Source: 62-47 sp044463945 (GTDB taxonomy: Bacteria; Pseudomonadota; Alphaproteobacteria; Rhizobiales; Xanthobacteraceae). Taken from it: a stretch of DNA of 64,000 nt. Location of the stretch: the NCBI GenBank assembly GCA_044463945.1, contig JBIQLW010000019.1, forward strand, positions 13,740 through 77,739. The letters are read 5' to 3'. A program made the translations under genes and the position numbers. The notes under the pieces are model-generated. The model saw nothing but the letters and a program-made list of their open reading frames with translations, did no database searches and was not told where the DNA came from. The stretch's first letter is position 1. The number at the start of each line of letters is the position of its first letter. Positions 1 to 8,907 of the stretch are shown here, in pieces.

Positions 1-14
1 GCGGATGGGCTGTC

Positions 15-398
15 GTGATCGATCACATCGGCTTCCCGGTATCCGACTACGAACGCGCCAAGGCGTTCTATAGCGCCGCCCTGGCGCCGCTCGGCTACGC
101 GCTGCTGATGGAGGTTCGCCAGTCGGATAACGACGCGCCCGCCGCCGGCTTCGGCGCGAACGGCAAGCCGGATTTCTGGATCGGCGGCGAAGGCGGTCTC
201 GGCAAACCGCTTCATGTCGCGATCCTCGCCAGCGACCGCGCCGCGGTCGATGCCTTTTACCGCGCTGCGATCGCGGCCGGCGGGCGCGACAACGGCGCTC
301 CCGGCATTCGCGCGCACTATCATCCCGACTACTACGGCGCTTTCGTGCTCGACCCGGACGGGCATAATATTGAAGCTGTCTGTCACGCGCCGGTCTGA
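15..398 (+). CDS. VOC (glyoxalase/bleomycin-resistance fold) family protein
   Basis: This 127-residue protein has the vicinal-oxygen-chelate pattern: an N-terminal start typical of the family (IDHIGFPVSDYERAKAFY), a central HVAI segment, and a C-terminal half ending DPDGHNIEAVCH, where the family places its metal or substrate ligands. Members include lyases, dioxygenases and resistance proteins, and the substrate cannot be read from the sequence. Translation probably starts at the GTG at 15 because the homologous family N-terminus begins there. The reading frame is open to the left window edge, so an upstream extension cannot be excluded. It is separated from the next gene by more than 700 bases and has no visible operon partner. 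Confidence 0.8.
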   Translation: MIDHIGFPVSDYERAKAFYSAALAPLGYALLMEVRQSDNDAPAAGFGANGKPDFWIGGEGGLGKPLHVAILASDRAAVDAFYRAAIAAGGRDNGAPGIRAHYHPDYYGAFVLDPDGHNIEAVCHAPV

Positions 399-650
399 TT
401 CAGGCCGCGATCCAGAAAGGTGGAAGTCCGCAAATTTCTCGACACGATCCGGGCCGCATAGCGGTCTTCTGCTCATGCGTGCTGAACCGAGGTCGAGTCG
501 AAGCCGTCGCCTGGAGACGCGACGCGCGGGGCGATGGCAAGTTGGCGCGCCAGCCTGCTCTCGGCAATGCAAGTTGCATCGCCACCCAAGTGCATCGCCA
601 CCTCAGTGGCTGAGCGGAAACGTTTTTGTACAGAGGTACACCACGATAAT

Positions 651-758
651 CCGTCATACTCCGCGAAAGCGGAGTATCCAGGACTCTTTGTTGGATCAAA
701 TTTCTCTCGCGACCGCCACGGATTGCTGGATCGTCCGCCTTCGCGGACAATGACGCCC
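651..758. repeat. dispersed palindromic repeat, family A (copy 1)
   Basis: The left arm pairs ACTCCGC with GCGGAGT (658-673), and the right arm pairs CGTCCGC with GCGGAC and ends in AATGACGCC. Related copies lie at 28917-29030, 36300-36404, 42180-42228 (right half only), 53660-53770 and, as a variant, 55096-55218. All copies are intergenic, as expected for a REP/BIME-like element. About 50 bases before the left arm, a GCATCGCCACCTCAG-like block is shared with the copy at 36300. Confidence 0.75.
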
Positions 759-805
759 TATTTCCGGTCAGACGCTCAGGATCACCCTCTCGCGCGGACC
801 TCGCT

Positions 806-853
806 TCATCATGCTCTGAACTCATCATGCTCTGAACTCATCGTGCTCTGACG
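806..853. repeat. three tandem copies of a 16-base unit
   Basis: TCATCATGCTCTGAAC occurs at 806-821 and 822-837, and a third copy with three changes at 838-853. It is a short minisatellite directly after repeat family A copy 1. No function is evident. Confidence 0.85.
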
Positions 854-1053
854 ACGGAAACGTCGTCCTCATCTGCAGAATGTATCCAGAGCGGACCTGG
901 GACGCCTTATAGGCGAAGTCTATCGGGATCAGATGAAGCAGGGACCAGTGCTGTGCATTCCGGCATCTTGCATTCAAGTATCTGATATATATGAAAATCT
1001 GCCATTCCTTATGGTATGCGGAATCCCATCGCGGCGGATTGCGCAAAAAAATC

Positions 1054-1083
1054 TTGGATACATAAATTGACTTCTGGATACAT
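1054..1083. promoter_or_regulatory. candidate operator: two direct TGGATACAT repeats 20 bases apart
   Basis: TGGATACAT occurs at 1055-1063 and again at 1075-1083, a spacing of about two helical turns, in an AT-rich island about 50-75 bases before the first gene of the ABC operon. GntR regulators of the FCD group often bind short sites with a TATAC-like core, and such a regulator is encoded in this operon at 8167. That it binds here is inference. Confidence 0.4.
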
Positions 1084-1131
1084 CTAGCTCAGTTTGCCCG
1101 CCAACTTCAGGCTGGGGTTGGGGAGGGGCCG

Positions 1132-2118
1132 GTGAGCAGCAGCTTAAGCGCGCGTGGGCCGAAACTGACGCAGACGGTGGCGGTTCTCGCCATGTGCGCG
1201 ATTCTGATCGTGCTTTTTTCGATCTTCCTGAACGGCTTTCTGACGCTGGGCAATCTGTTCGCGCTGGCGCGCAACGTCTCCATTCTCGGCATTCTGGCGC
1301 TCGGCATGGCCGTGGTGGTGATCGGCCGCGGGCTCGATCTCTCCCAGGTCGCCACCTTCGCCGCGTCCACCGCCATAGCCATCATCCTGATGAACTCCGG
1401 CTATACCACGCCGGTCGCGCTGCTGATCGGATTCGCCATGGCGGTCGGCATCGGCATCCTCAACGGTTTCATGATCGCGGTGATCGAGATGCCGGCGCTG
1501 CTCACCACGCTGGCGTCGAGTCTCGCGGTGCTCGGCATCACCCGCACCGCCGCCGTGCAGCACTACGTCGTCTATCTGTCCAAGGGGCACGAGGACTTCC
1601 TCAGGCTCGGCGGAAATATCTGGGGCGGCGTGCCGATCTCGCTCTTGATCTTCGTGGCGACCGCGGTGGCGGTCCATCTGTTCCTGTCGCGCACGGTGGC
1701 CGGACGTTTCATCTACGCGCACGGCGACAATCCCGATGCGGCGCGGCTCAGCGGCCTGCCGACCCGCCCGCTGACCATGCTCGAATACGCGCTGTCCGCG
1801 GCCATCGGCTATATCGGCGGCGTGATGATGGTGGCGCAGACCGCGCTGATGCATCTGCAGGTCGCGGAATCGACGCTGATCTTCGACGTCATCATGGTGG
1901 TCGTGCTGGGCGGCGTCAGCCTCGTCGGCGGCCGCGGCAACGTCATGAGCGTGGTCGCCGGCACGCTGCTGATCGGCGTGCTGCTGAACGGCATGACCAT
2001 CATGGACATGGACGTGCAGACCCAGAACATCGTCAAGGGCGTCGTGCTGCTGATCGCGATCGTGCTGGATTCGCGGCTGTACCCGCGCGACGAGGAGACG
2101 TCCAAGCAAGGCGACTGA
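1132..2118 (+). CDS. sugar-type ABC transporter permease (RbsC family)
   Basis: This 328-residue integral membrane protein with about nine hydrophobic segments is the first permease of a ribose/xylose-type (CUT2) ABC importer. Family landmarks are the helix around GRGLDLSQVATFAAS and the conserved cytoplasmic loop GGVSLVGGRGN near residue 265, which contacts the ATPase. It starts with GTG at 1132, preceded by GGGAGGGG. The partner binding protein follows at 2179, a second permease at 3333 and the ATPase at 6571, so the complex is probably a heterodimeric permease pair. The substrate is unknown; the operon context argues against a simple sugar. Confidence 0.85.
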   Translation: MSSSLSARGPKLTQTVAVLAMCAILIVLFSIFLNGFLTLGNLFALARNVSILGILALGMAVVVIGRGLDLSQVATFAASTAIAIILMNSGYTTPVALLIGFAMAVGIGILNGFMIAVIEMPALLTTLASSLAVLGITRTAAVQHYVVYLSKGHEDFLRLGGNIWGGVPISLLIFVATAVAVHLFLSRTVAGRFIYAHGDNPDAARLSGLPTRPLTMLEYALSAAIGYIGGVMMVAQTALMHLQVAESTLIFDVIMVVVLGGVSLVGGRGNVMSVVAGTLLIGVLLNGMTIMDMDVQTQNIVKGVVLLIAIVLDSRLYPRDEETSKQGD

Positions 2119-2178
2119 CCACAACGCTTCATCCGCCGGCCGCGGCAAACGGCCGTATTGAAACAAGGGAGGATAGAC

Positions 2179-3189
2179 ATGAGGACATCGATGAAACGGA
2201 ATCTGCTGGCCGGCATCGGCCTTGCGGTCGCGGCCTGTCTGGTGGCGGCGTCCGCGTCGCAGGCGGCCGGGCCGCGCGAGCAGTTGCGCGAGAGCTTCGA
2301 CAAGGCGCTGAAGGGCAAGACGGTCGCCTGGTCGCCGGTGTGGCTCGGCGTCCTCGAGTCGCAGTGGACCGAGGTGATGAAGTCCCGCTTCGACGACTAC
2401 GGCATCAAGCTGATCACCCGCGACCCCAACATGAAATCCGATGTTCAGTTGCAGACGATCAGCGATTACATCAACGAGAAGCCGGACGTCATCGTCGTTC
2501 AGAACCCCAACGTCACCCTGCTGGCCCGCGAATTGAAGCGGGCGATGGACGCGGGGATCTACGTGGTTCAGGTCAACATGGCCTCCAACACGCTGACCGA
2601 TGCCTATGTCGGCGTCGATGCCTGGGACATGGGCCGCAAGCTCGCGCGCGAGGTGATCAGCGAGTGCGGCGGCGGCAAGGGCTCGGGCAAGATCGCGATC
2701 CTCGAAGGCGAGGCCACGGCGGCCTATTCCCTCGACATGAAGAACGGCGCGATGGAGGTGTTCAAGACCGATCCGTCGGTCAAGGTGGTCTCCTCGCAGC
2801 CCACGAGCTGGGACGCCAACAAGGCCGGCGACATCACCGCCACGGTGTTGCAGCAGAACCCGGATCTGTGTGCGATCTTGAGTGTCTGGGGGCCGCAGAC
2901 CGCCGGCGCGGCACAGGCGATCAAGGCCGCGGGCAAGGGTGATCAGGTGAAAGTGTTCGTCGCCAGCGACGGCCAGCCGGCCGACTGCGATCTTCTGGAG
3001 CAGGGCGCTTTCTATCGCAACCTGTCCTATCGCGCCGACGTGCAGGGCCAGACCATCGCGGACGCCGTGATCGCGCTGCTTCAAAGCGGCGAGAAGCCGG
3101 GCAGCAAGAAGATCGCCTATTATTCCACGCCGGCCTGGGTGAAGTCGAAGGATGACCGGAAGTACTGCTTCTCGGTGTCCAAGAAGTAA
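2179..3189 (+). CDS. periplasmic substrate-binding protein of a ribose-type ABC importer
   Basis: This 336-residue protein belongs to the periplasmic binding protein family of CUT2 importers (RbsB-like), with two alpha/beta lobes. The N-terminus MRTSMKRNLLAGIGLAV followed by AACLVAASASQAAG is a secretion signal. V-A-A-C at residues 17-20 could be a lipobox, but signal peptidase I cleavage after the later Ala is equally possible. The mature part shows the family pattern: a QLQTISDYINEKPDVIVVQN ligand-lobe segment and NPDLCAILSVWGPQTAGAAQAI in the second lobe. The start at 2179 is preceded by AAGGGAGG with good spacing; a TTG at 2158 is less likely. It delivers substrate to the permeases encoded on either side. 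Confidence 0.88.
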   Translation: MRTSMKRNLLAGIGLAVAACLVAASASQAAGPREQLRESFDKALKGKTVAWSPVWLGVLESQWTEVMKSRFDDYGIKLITRDPNMKSDVQLQTISDYINEKPDVIVVQNPNVTLLARELKRAMDAGIYVVQVNMASNTLTDAYVGVDAWDMGRKLAREVISECGGGKGSGKIAILEGEATAAYSLDMKNGAMEVFKTDPSVKVVSSQPTSWDANKAGDITATVLQQNPDLCAILSVWGPQTAGAAQAIKAAGKGDQVKVFVASDGQPADCDLLEQGAFYRNLSYRADVQGQTIADAVIALLQSGEKPGSKKIAYYSTPAWVKSKDDRKYCFSVSKK

Positions 3190-3332
3190 CTTAAGGGCGC
3201 GAAGTCACTGACGGCGGCCCGCGCCGGACGCGACGCGGGCCTCCCGATCCGATCGAAAGCCGCTTTCATTTCTCCAGCCGACTCGTTTCTCAAGACGCCG
3301 GCCCCGCGCGGGCCGGAACCGGATTTGCGTCG

Positions 3333-5444
3333 ATGAAAAGTTTGCAGCGATTCTGGCATCGCAACTCGCCTCAGCTCTTTCTCGGTGAACTGCTTGAGAA
3401 ACGGTGGATGGAGCCGATCATTCCATTCACGCTGACGATTCTGGTGTTTCTGGTGTTCGCGGTCTCGGTGCCGCGCTATCTCTCCCCCGGAAGTCTTCAG
3501 GAATTGATGCGCAATTTCGCGGAGCAGGCCATGGTCGCCGTGGCCATGGCCTTCTCCATCCTGTCGGGCGGTTTCGACCTGTCGGTCGGCGCCGTGTTCG
3601 CGATGGCGAACTTCCTCACAATCTATCTCTATCTCATTCTCGGGCTGCCGCTGCCGGTGGCGGTCGTCCTCGTCATCCTGTTCGGCGCGGCGATGGGGGC
3701 GATCAACGGCGGCCTGATCGCCTATGGCAAGACCCGTCCGTTCCTCACCACCCTCGTCGTTCTCATCATCGTCCGCGCCGCCTACAACAAGGTGACGATC
3801 GCCTACACCAACGAACTCGCCTCCATCGACATGGGAGGCGACGTCTGGGATTTCATGGGATCGGGCCGCATTCTCGGCATTCCGGTCAACATGGTGGCGC
3901 TGATCGTGCTGGCGGTCGTGACCCACTTCTTCCTGACGCGGGTAAAGCCGGGCGTTCACATCATGGCGGTGGGGTCGAGCCGCAAGGCGGCGCGCCACGC
4001 CGGCGTCAACGTCAAGCTGGTGCTGTTCTCCGCCTATGTCTATTCGGGAATGATCGCGTCGCTGGCGGGAATTTTCTATGCGGCGCGGCAGAACAGTTCG
4101 GGCACCGACACCGGCGTCGGCTGGGAAATCAACGCATTCGCCGCGGTGGTGCTGGGCGGCATCAGCCTTGCCGGCGGGCGCGGCACCATCGCGCGCGCGG
4201 TGATGGGCGCGGCGATCATCTTCATGCTCATCAGCGGCATGGTGCGGCTTGGCATTTCCGGCAACCTGACCACGGCGATCATCGGCGTCATCCTGCTGGT
4301 CGCGGTCGGCTTCAACGTGAAGTGGGTCAAGAACAAGGGCAAGGTGCTGCAAAAGGTCTATGTAACGCCGAGTTGGGTCGATTTCAGCCCGCCACCATCG
4401 ATCGCCCGCGACAGCGGCACGCCCTTCGCCGAGAACGACCGCCTCAAGAACGCGGAAGCCATCGCGCTCAACAAGATCGAAGGCCCGGAGGACGTCATCC
4501 TTGACCGCAAGGACAATCTCTACACCGTCAACCGCAACGGCTCGATCATCCGCTTCCTCGCTCCCGATTACGAGGTGCGGGAGGAATTCGCCCGCATCGG
4601 CGGCCGCCCGCTTGGCCTCGCCTTCGACAAGGACCAGAACCTTCTGGTGTGCATCGCCGGCATGGGCGTCTATGGCGTGCGGCCCGACCGCACCGTCTTC
4701 AAGGTGACGGACCGCACCACGCGCACCCGCACCCGCCTGAAGGACGACTCGCGCCTCTATCTCGCCGACGATCTCGACGTCGCCCCCGACGGCAAGATCT
4801 ATTTCAGCGAAGCCTCCACCCGCTATGAACTGACCGACTGGGCGCTCGACGGCTTTGAGGGGCGCGGCAACGGCCGCCTGATCTGCCACGATCCCGCGAC
4901 CGGGACGACACAGACGGTTCTCAAGAACCTGACGTTCCCCAACGGCATTTGCATCTCGCATGACGGCCGCTCGGTGCTGTGGGCCAGCACCTGGCTGTGC
5001 CAGGTCCATCGTTACTGGATCGCGGGGCCGAAGGCGGGGACCAGCGAACTGCTGATCGATAACCTCCCGGGCTATTGCGACAACATCAACCGCGCCTCCG
5101 ACGGGAAGTACTGGCTGGCGATGGTCGGCCTGCGCACGCCGGTCTACGACCTCGCGATGCGCAACCCCAGCTTCCGCACCCGCATGGTCAAGCAGATTCC
5201 GCCGGACGAGTGGCTGTGTCCGGGAATCAATTACGGCTGCATCATCAAGTTCGACGACAACGGCGTGGTCAGCGAATCGTTGTGGGACCCCGGCGGCGAG
5301 TCGCATCCCACCATCACCTCGATCCGCGAGCACAAGGGCTATCTCTATATCGGCGGCCTGGAGAACAACCGCATCGGGCGGATTCGTCTGCCGGACGCCG
5401 ACCCGACATGGGAAGCGCACAAGTCCTATTGGGGAGGCGCCTGA
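3333..5444 (+). CDS. fused ABC permease (RbsC family) and strictosidine-synthase/SMP-30-like beta-propeller
   Basis: The 703-residue product joins two proteins. Residues 1 to about 340 are a complete RbsC-type permease (SGGFDLSVGAVFAMANF, and the coupling loop GGISLAGGRGT). From about 360 to the end it is a six-bladed propeller of the strictosidine-synthase/gluconolactonase group: GPEDVILDRKDNLY, FPNGICISHDGRSVLWAST, PKAGTSELLIDNLPGYCDNI. The frame is open without interruption across the joint. Free-standing permeases of this family have about 330 residues, so the propeller is a true C-terminal addition, probably cytoplasmic if the usual topology holds. It may act on the imported compound as it enters, for example as a lactonase or esterase. 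A second propeller gene follows two bases downstream. Confidence 0.85.
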   Translation: MKSLQRFWHRNSPQLFLGELLEKRWMEPIIPFTLTILVFLVFAVSVPRYLSPGSLQELMRNFAEQAMVAVAMAFSILSGGFDLSVGAVFAMANFLTIYLYLILGLPLPVAVVLVILFGAAMGAINGGLIAYGKTRPFLTTLVVLIIVRAAYNKVTIAYTNELASIDMGGDVWDFMGSGRILGIPVNMVALIVLAVVTHFFLTRVKPGVHIMAVGSSRKAARHAGVNVKLVLFSAYVYSGMIASLAGIFYAARQNSSGTDTGVGWEINAFAAVVLGGISLAGGRGTIARAVMGAAIIFMLISGMVRLGISGNLTTAIIGVILLVAVGFNVKWVKNKGKVLQKVYVTPSWVDFSPPPSIARDSGTPFAENDRLKNAEAIALNKIEGPEDVILDRKDNLYTVNRNGSIIRFLAPDYEVREEFARIGGRPLGLAFDKDQNLLVCIAGMGVYGVRPDRTVFKVTDRTTRTRTRLKDDSRLYLADDLDVAPDGKIYFSEASTRYELTDWALDGFEGRGNGRLICHDPATGTTQTVLKNLTFPNGICISHDGRSVLWASTWLCQVHRYWIAGPKAGTSELLIDNLPGYCDNINRASDGKYWLAMVGLRTPVYDLAMRNPSFRTRMVKQIPPDEWLCPGINYGCIIKFDDNGVVSESLWDPGGESHPTITSIREHKGYLYIGGLENNRIGRIRLPDADPTWEAHKSYWGGA

Positions 5445-5446
5445 GC

Positions 5447-6565
5447 ATGTCCCTCCTTGGCGATATCATCGATCGCGTGTTGTTTCCCAACCGCGAGATC
5501 CACGTCATCCCGGTGCTCGACGGCGCCTTCTCGCCGAACAAGCGGCTCGATCAGGCCCGCCAGCTCGGCGGCGAGATCGCGCGGCCGGACGACATCGCCG
5601 CCGGTCCCGACGGTGCGCTCTACGTCTCGACCGGCAATGCCATCCTGCGCTGCACCGGCGCGGATTTCGAGACGCGCGAGACGTTCGCGACGCTCGGCGG
5701 CGCGGTCGGCGGTCTGGCGTTCGCGGCGGACGGACGGCTGCTGGCCTGCGTGTCCGGGCAGGGGCTGGTGGCGCTGTCGCCGGCCGGCAAGATCGTCGGC
5801 ACGCTGGAGAATGTGGGCGGCGCGCGGATCGTCTGTCCGCTGTCGGTCGCCGTCGCGCCTGACGGCGCGATCTGTGTCACCGACGGCTCACGGCACAATT
5901 TGCCGGAGCAGTGGCTTGCCGACCTGATGCAGAACCGCCCGCCGTCCGGCCGGCTGATCGTCTGCAACGCGGCGCTCGGTGAGGCCCGCGTCCGCGCCGA
6001 CAAACTTGCATGGCCGCTCGGCCTCGCGGTGTCCCACGACGGCAACGAGATTCTGGTCGCCGAATCCTGGACCCATCGGCTCACCGCCTTCGCGCGTACC
6101 GGCACTGCCGCGCGCGTGATCGTCAGGAACTACAGCGGCTATCCGGCGCGCCTGTCGCGCGATGACGCGGGCGGTTACTGGATGGCGTTCTTCGCGCTGC
6201 GCACGCAACTCACCGAATTCGTGCTGCGCGAGCGGGCGTTCTGCGATGAAATGATGCGGACGGTGCCGCCCGACCTGTGGATCGGCCCGGCGCTGGACGG
6301 GCGTATCAATCCGCGCGAGCCGACCCAGATCGGGCGGATCAAGAAGCTCGGGATTCAGAAGCCGTGGGCGCCGGCGCGCTCCTATGGGCTGGTGGCCCGG
6401 CTCGACGGCAGGGGCGAGGCGGTCGAGACGCTGCACAGCCGCGTCGATGGACGGATCCACGGCGTCGTCGCCGTCCGGCCGGTCGGTGACCGCGTGGTGG
6501 CGGTCGCCAAGGGCCGCGACTGCCTGGTCGCGTTGCCGCCCGCCGGCGGCGCAAGGGAAGGGTGA
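5447..6565 (+). CDS. SMP-30/gluconolactonase or strictosidine-synthase-like propeller protein
   Basis: This 372-residue protein has repeated blade motifs: ARPDDIAAGPDGALYVSTG, VGGLAFAADGRLLACVSGQG, CPLSVAVAPDGAICVTDGS and WPLGLAVSHDGNEILVAESW. It lacks a signal peptide. The C-terminal half resembles the propeller fused to the preceding permease, which suggests an old duplication. Such proteins hydrolyse lactones or esters using a bound metal. The start at 5447 comes two bases after the stop of the preceding gene, and translation is probably coupled. The frame is also open upstream, but that part overlaps the preceding gene and is out of frame with it. The substrate is unknown. Confidence 0.8.
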   Translation: MSLLGDIIDRVLFPNREIHVIPVLDGAFSPNKRLDQARQLGGEIARPDDIAAGPDGALYVSTGNAILRCTGADFETRETFATLGGAVGGLAFAADGRLLACVSGQGLVALSPAGKIVGTLENVGGARIVCPLSVAVAPDGAICVTDGSRHNLPEQWLADLMQNRPPSGRLIVCNAALGEARVRADKLAWPLGLAVSHDGNEILVAESWTHRLTAFARTGTAARVIVRNYSGYPARLSRDDAGGYWMAFFALRTQLTEFVLRERAFCDEMMRTVPPDLWIGPALDGRINPREPTQIGRIKKLGIQKPWAPARSYGLVARLDGRGEAVETLHSRVDGRIHGVVAVRPVGDRVVAVAKGRDCLVALPPAGGAREG

Positions 6566-6570
6566 GGATC

Positions 6571-8103
6571 ATGCCAGCGGAGAAAGGCGAGGTGTCGCCG
6601 CTGCTTCGGATCGTCAACGGCAGCAAGGTCTACGGCGGCCTTCACGCCATCGATGGCGTCAATTTCGATCTGCGTCCCGGCGAGATTCACGCGCTGCTGG
6701 GCGAGAACGGCGCGGGAAAATCCACCCTGTGCAAGGCGATCGCCGGCGCCATCGAACTGACCTCGGGCGATTACCTGATCGGCGGCGAGAAGGTGTCGTT
6801 CGCCTCGCCCAAGGAAGCGCTGGAGGGCGGCGTCGCGATGGTCTACCAGGAATCCAGCCTGGTCCCGTCGATGACGGTCGCGCAGAACCTCGAACTCGGC
6901 ATGGAGAAATGGTTCACCGTCTACAGCAAGATCAACATCGCCGCGACCCAGTCGTTGCAGTCGATGAACTTCAACGTCGATCCGCTCGCTCTGGTCGAAA
7001 CGCTGGGAACGGCGAAGCGGCAGATGGTCGAGATCGTCCGCGCGGTGCGCCACAACGCCAGGATCTTCATCTTCGATGAGCCCACGGCGTCGCTGACGCC
7101 GGAGGAGATGCAGCACCTGTTCCATCTGCTCAATACGCTGAAGGAGCGCGGCGCGGGGATCATCTTCATTTCGCACGCGCTTGAGGAAGCGCTCGACATT
7201 GCCGACCGCATCACCGTGCTGCGCGACGGCAAGCTGGTGGCGACCGTTCCCGCCGCGGGAATGACGCGCGACGCCCTGGTGCGCATGATGGTCGGCCGCG
7301 AGGAAACCGCGAGCCATTACGCGAGCCACGGCGCCGATCCCGACGCCGCGACGCCGCGGGCAAAGCGCGGCGAGAAGGTGCTGTCGGTCGAGAACGTGAC
7401 CATGGGCAGCATGGTCAAGAACATGTCGTTCTCGGTGTTCAACAGCGAGGTCGTCGGCATCTTCGGGCTGGTCGGCGCGGGACGCTCCGAGGTCGCGCAG
7501 ATCGTCTGCGGCGCGCGCAAGCGCAACTTCCTGCGCGGCGGCATGATCTATCTGCGGGACAAGCCGATCCGCTACCGCGTGCCGCGGCAGGCGGTGCGCG
7601 ACGGCATCGCCTACATCACCGAGGATCGCAAGGTCGATGGTTTCTTCGAGACCATGACCGTCGATCAGAACATCTATCTCGGCTATCTCGCCTCGCCCCG
7701 GGTCAAGCGTTTCCTGTATTCCGTGCGCGAGATGAAGCGCGTCGCCGATCACTGGATCGCCGCGCTGTCGATCTCGGCCCTGAAGCGGTCGCTGAAGATC
7801 ATCGAATATTCCGGCGGAAACCAGCAGAAGGTGGTGGTCGGCAAGTCGCTGGCGCAGGAGCCGACGGTGGTGATCTTCGACGAGCCGACGCGCGGCGTAG
7901 ATGTCAGCGCCATTCCGCAAATTCACGCGGCGATCCGTAACCTCGCGGGCGAGAACAAGGCCGTGGTCGTGATCTCGTCCTACCTGCCTGAAATCCTCGC
8001 CATCTCGGATCGCATCCTGGTGGCGCGCGGCGGCCGCATCGTCGAGGAGATGGCGCGCGCGGATGCGACCGAGGAGAAGATCATGTATGCCGCCATTCAC
8101 TGA
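6571..8103 (+). CDS. sugar-type ABC transporter ATPase with two nucleotide-binding domains (RbsA/MglA family)
   Basis: The 510-residue protein contains two ABC domains in tandem, as CUT2 importers do. The first has a perfect Walker A (GENGAGKST) and Walker B followed by DEPTASL. Its signature region reads LGTAKRQMVEI instead of the usual LS-x-x-QQ form. The second has the typical degenerate Walker A (GLVGAGRSE), an intact signature YSGGNQQKVVV and DEPTRGVDV. It energises the transporter formed by the permeases at 1132 and 3333. The ATG at 6571 fits GGGAAGGG eight bases upstream; a GTG at 6562 overlaps the previous stop and is less likely. Confidence 0.9.
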   Translation: MPAEKGEVSPLLRIVNGSKVYGGLHAIDGVNFDLRPGEIHALLGENGAGKSTLCKAIAGAIELTSGDYLIGGEKVSFASPKEALEGGVAMVYQESSLVPSMTVAQNLELGMEKWFTVYSKINIAATQSLQSMNFNVDPLALVETLGTAKRQMVEIVRAVRHNARIFIFDEPTASLTPEEMQHLFHLLNTLKERGAGIIFISHALEEALDIADRITVLRDGKLVATVPAAGMTRDALVRMMVGREETASHYASHGADPDAATPRAKRGEKVLSVENVTMGSMVKNMSFSVFNSEVVGIFGLVGAGRSEVAQIVCGARKRNFLRGGMIYLRDKPIRYRVPRQAVRDGIAYITEDRKVDGFFETMTVDQNIYLGYLASPRVKRFLYSVREMKRVADHWIAALSISALKRSLKIIEYSGGNQQKVVVGKSLAQEPTVVIFDEPTRGVDVSAIPQIHAAIRNLAGENKAVVVISSYLPEILAISDRILVARGGRIVEEMARADATEEKIMYAAIH

Positions 8104-8166
8104 TGTCATGAGCCATCGATGAGCGCTTTTCAGCAGCCCCGTTCGCGCAGGGAGCCGGGAGGGGAC

Positions 8167-8907
8167 ATGGACGACGATCCGGAGGACGGCCGCCTGATGA
8201 GCGAGCGCATCGCCGCCGAGATCCGTAGCGCAGTTCTGAGCGGCGAGATGCGGCCGGGAATGCGCATCCGGCAGGAACTGCTCGCCGCCCATTTCGGCGC
8301 CAGCCGCATTCCGGTGCGCGAGGCGCTGAAGCAGCTTGAGAACGAGGGTCTGGTGGTGATGGCGCCGAACCGCGGCGCCTGGATCGCGGACGTCAATTCG
8401 GACGAATCCATCGAGATTTACAAGATCCGCGAGGCGGTGGAGCCGCTGGCCATCGGCGAAAGCGTGCCGAACCTGACCGACGAGGACATCGATACGCTCG
8501 ACGCCATCGTGCGCGAACTGGAGCACGTCCCGACGCTTGAGGAATACATCCAGCTCGATCGCGAGTTTCATCTGCGCACTTATGCGGGGGCGCGGATGCC
8601 GCAGCTTCTGGCGATGGTCGAGCGATTCTGGAACAGCACGCAGCATTTTCGGCGGTTGTTCGTGAAGGAAGCCTATGCCAAGGATGGATTCCCGTTCTCC
8701 GATCCCCAGCATCTGCTGTTGATGGATGCGATCCGGGCGCGCGACGTCGATGCGGCGCAGATATTGGTGCGTCTGCATATCCGCAGAACGCGCCTCGTCA
8801 TCGAGACGACGGAGAGGGGGACCAGCCGGTCGCCGGTGGCCAGCCGCTCCGTCGTGCGGCGCACCCCGCCGGGCCCGGTTTATCGAAGGAGAGACAGTCA
8901 TGAGTGA
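8167..8907 (+). CDS. GntR-family transcriptional regulator with FCD ligand-binding domain
   Basis: The protein (246 residues) has an N-terminal winged helix (MSERIAAEIRSAVLSGEMRPG, then ASRIPVREALKQLENEGLV, the classical GntR recognition region) and an all-helical C-terminal FCD domain (IREAVEPLAIG, LDREFHLRTYAGA, H-x-L-L-L-x-DAIRARD). FCD regulators sense small organic acids, often the substrate of the neighbouring pathway. The start at 8167 is preceded by GGGAGGGG; an alternative ATG lies at 8119. The 3' end overlaps the next gene by eight bases. It probably controls this operon through the repeats at 1054-1083. Confidence 0.88.
   Translation: MDDDPEDGRLMSERIAAEIRSAVLSGEMRPGMRIRQELLAAHFGASRIPVREALKQLENEGLVVMAPNRGAWIADVNSDESIEIYKIREAVEPLAIGESVPNLTDEDIDTLDAIVRELEHVPTLEEYIQLDREFHLRTYAGARMPQLLAMVERFWNSTQHFRRLFVKEAYAKDGFPFSDPQHLLLMDAIRARDVDAAQILVRLHIRRTRLVIETTERGTSRSPVASRSVVRRTPPGPVYRRRDSHE

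Larger units (their letters stand above)
399..1131. other. gene-poor 733-base intergenic stretch with repeats and a likely promoter region
   Basis: I find no convincing gene here; the short open frames match nothing and run through repeats. The stretch holds a dispersed palindromic repeat (651-758), a 16-base unit repeated three times (806-853), and, just before the ABC operon, an AT-rich block with two copies of TGGATACAT (1054-1083). The last 130 bases probably carry the promoter and operator of the operon that starts at 1132. Confidence 0.6.

Noticed and set aside
1144..3084. A long open frame on the minus strand opposite the permease and binding protein genes
   Set aside because: It is His/Arg/Asp-rich, a product of third-position GC bias opposite real genes, and matches no family. 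Similar long frames opposite many genes in the window were discarded for the same reason.
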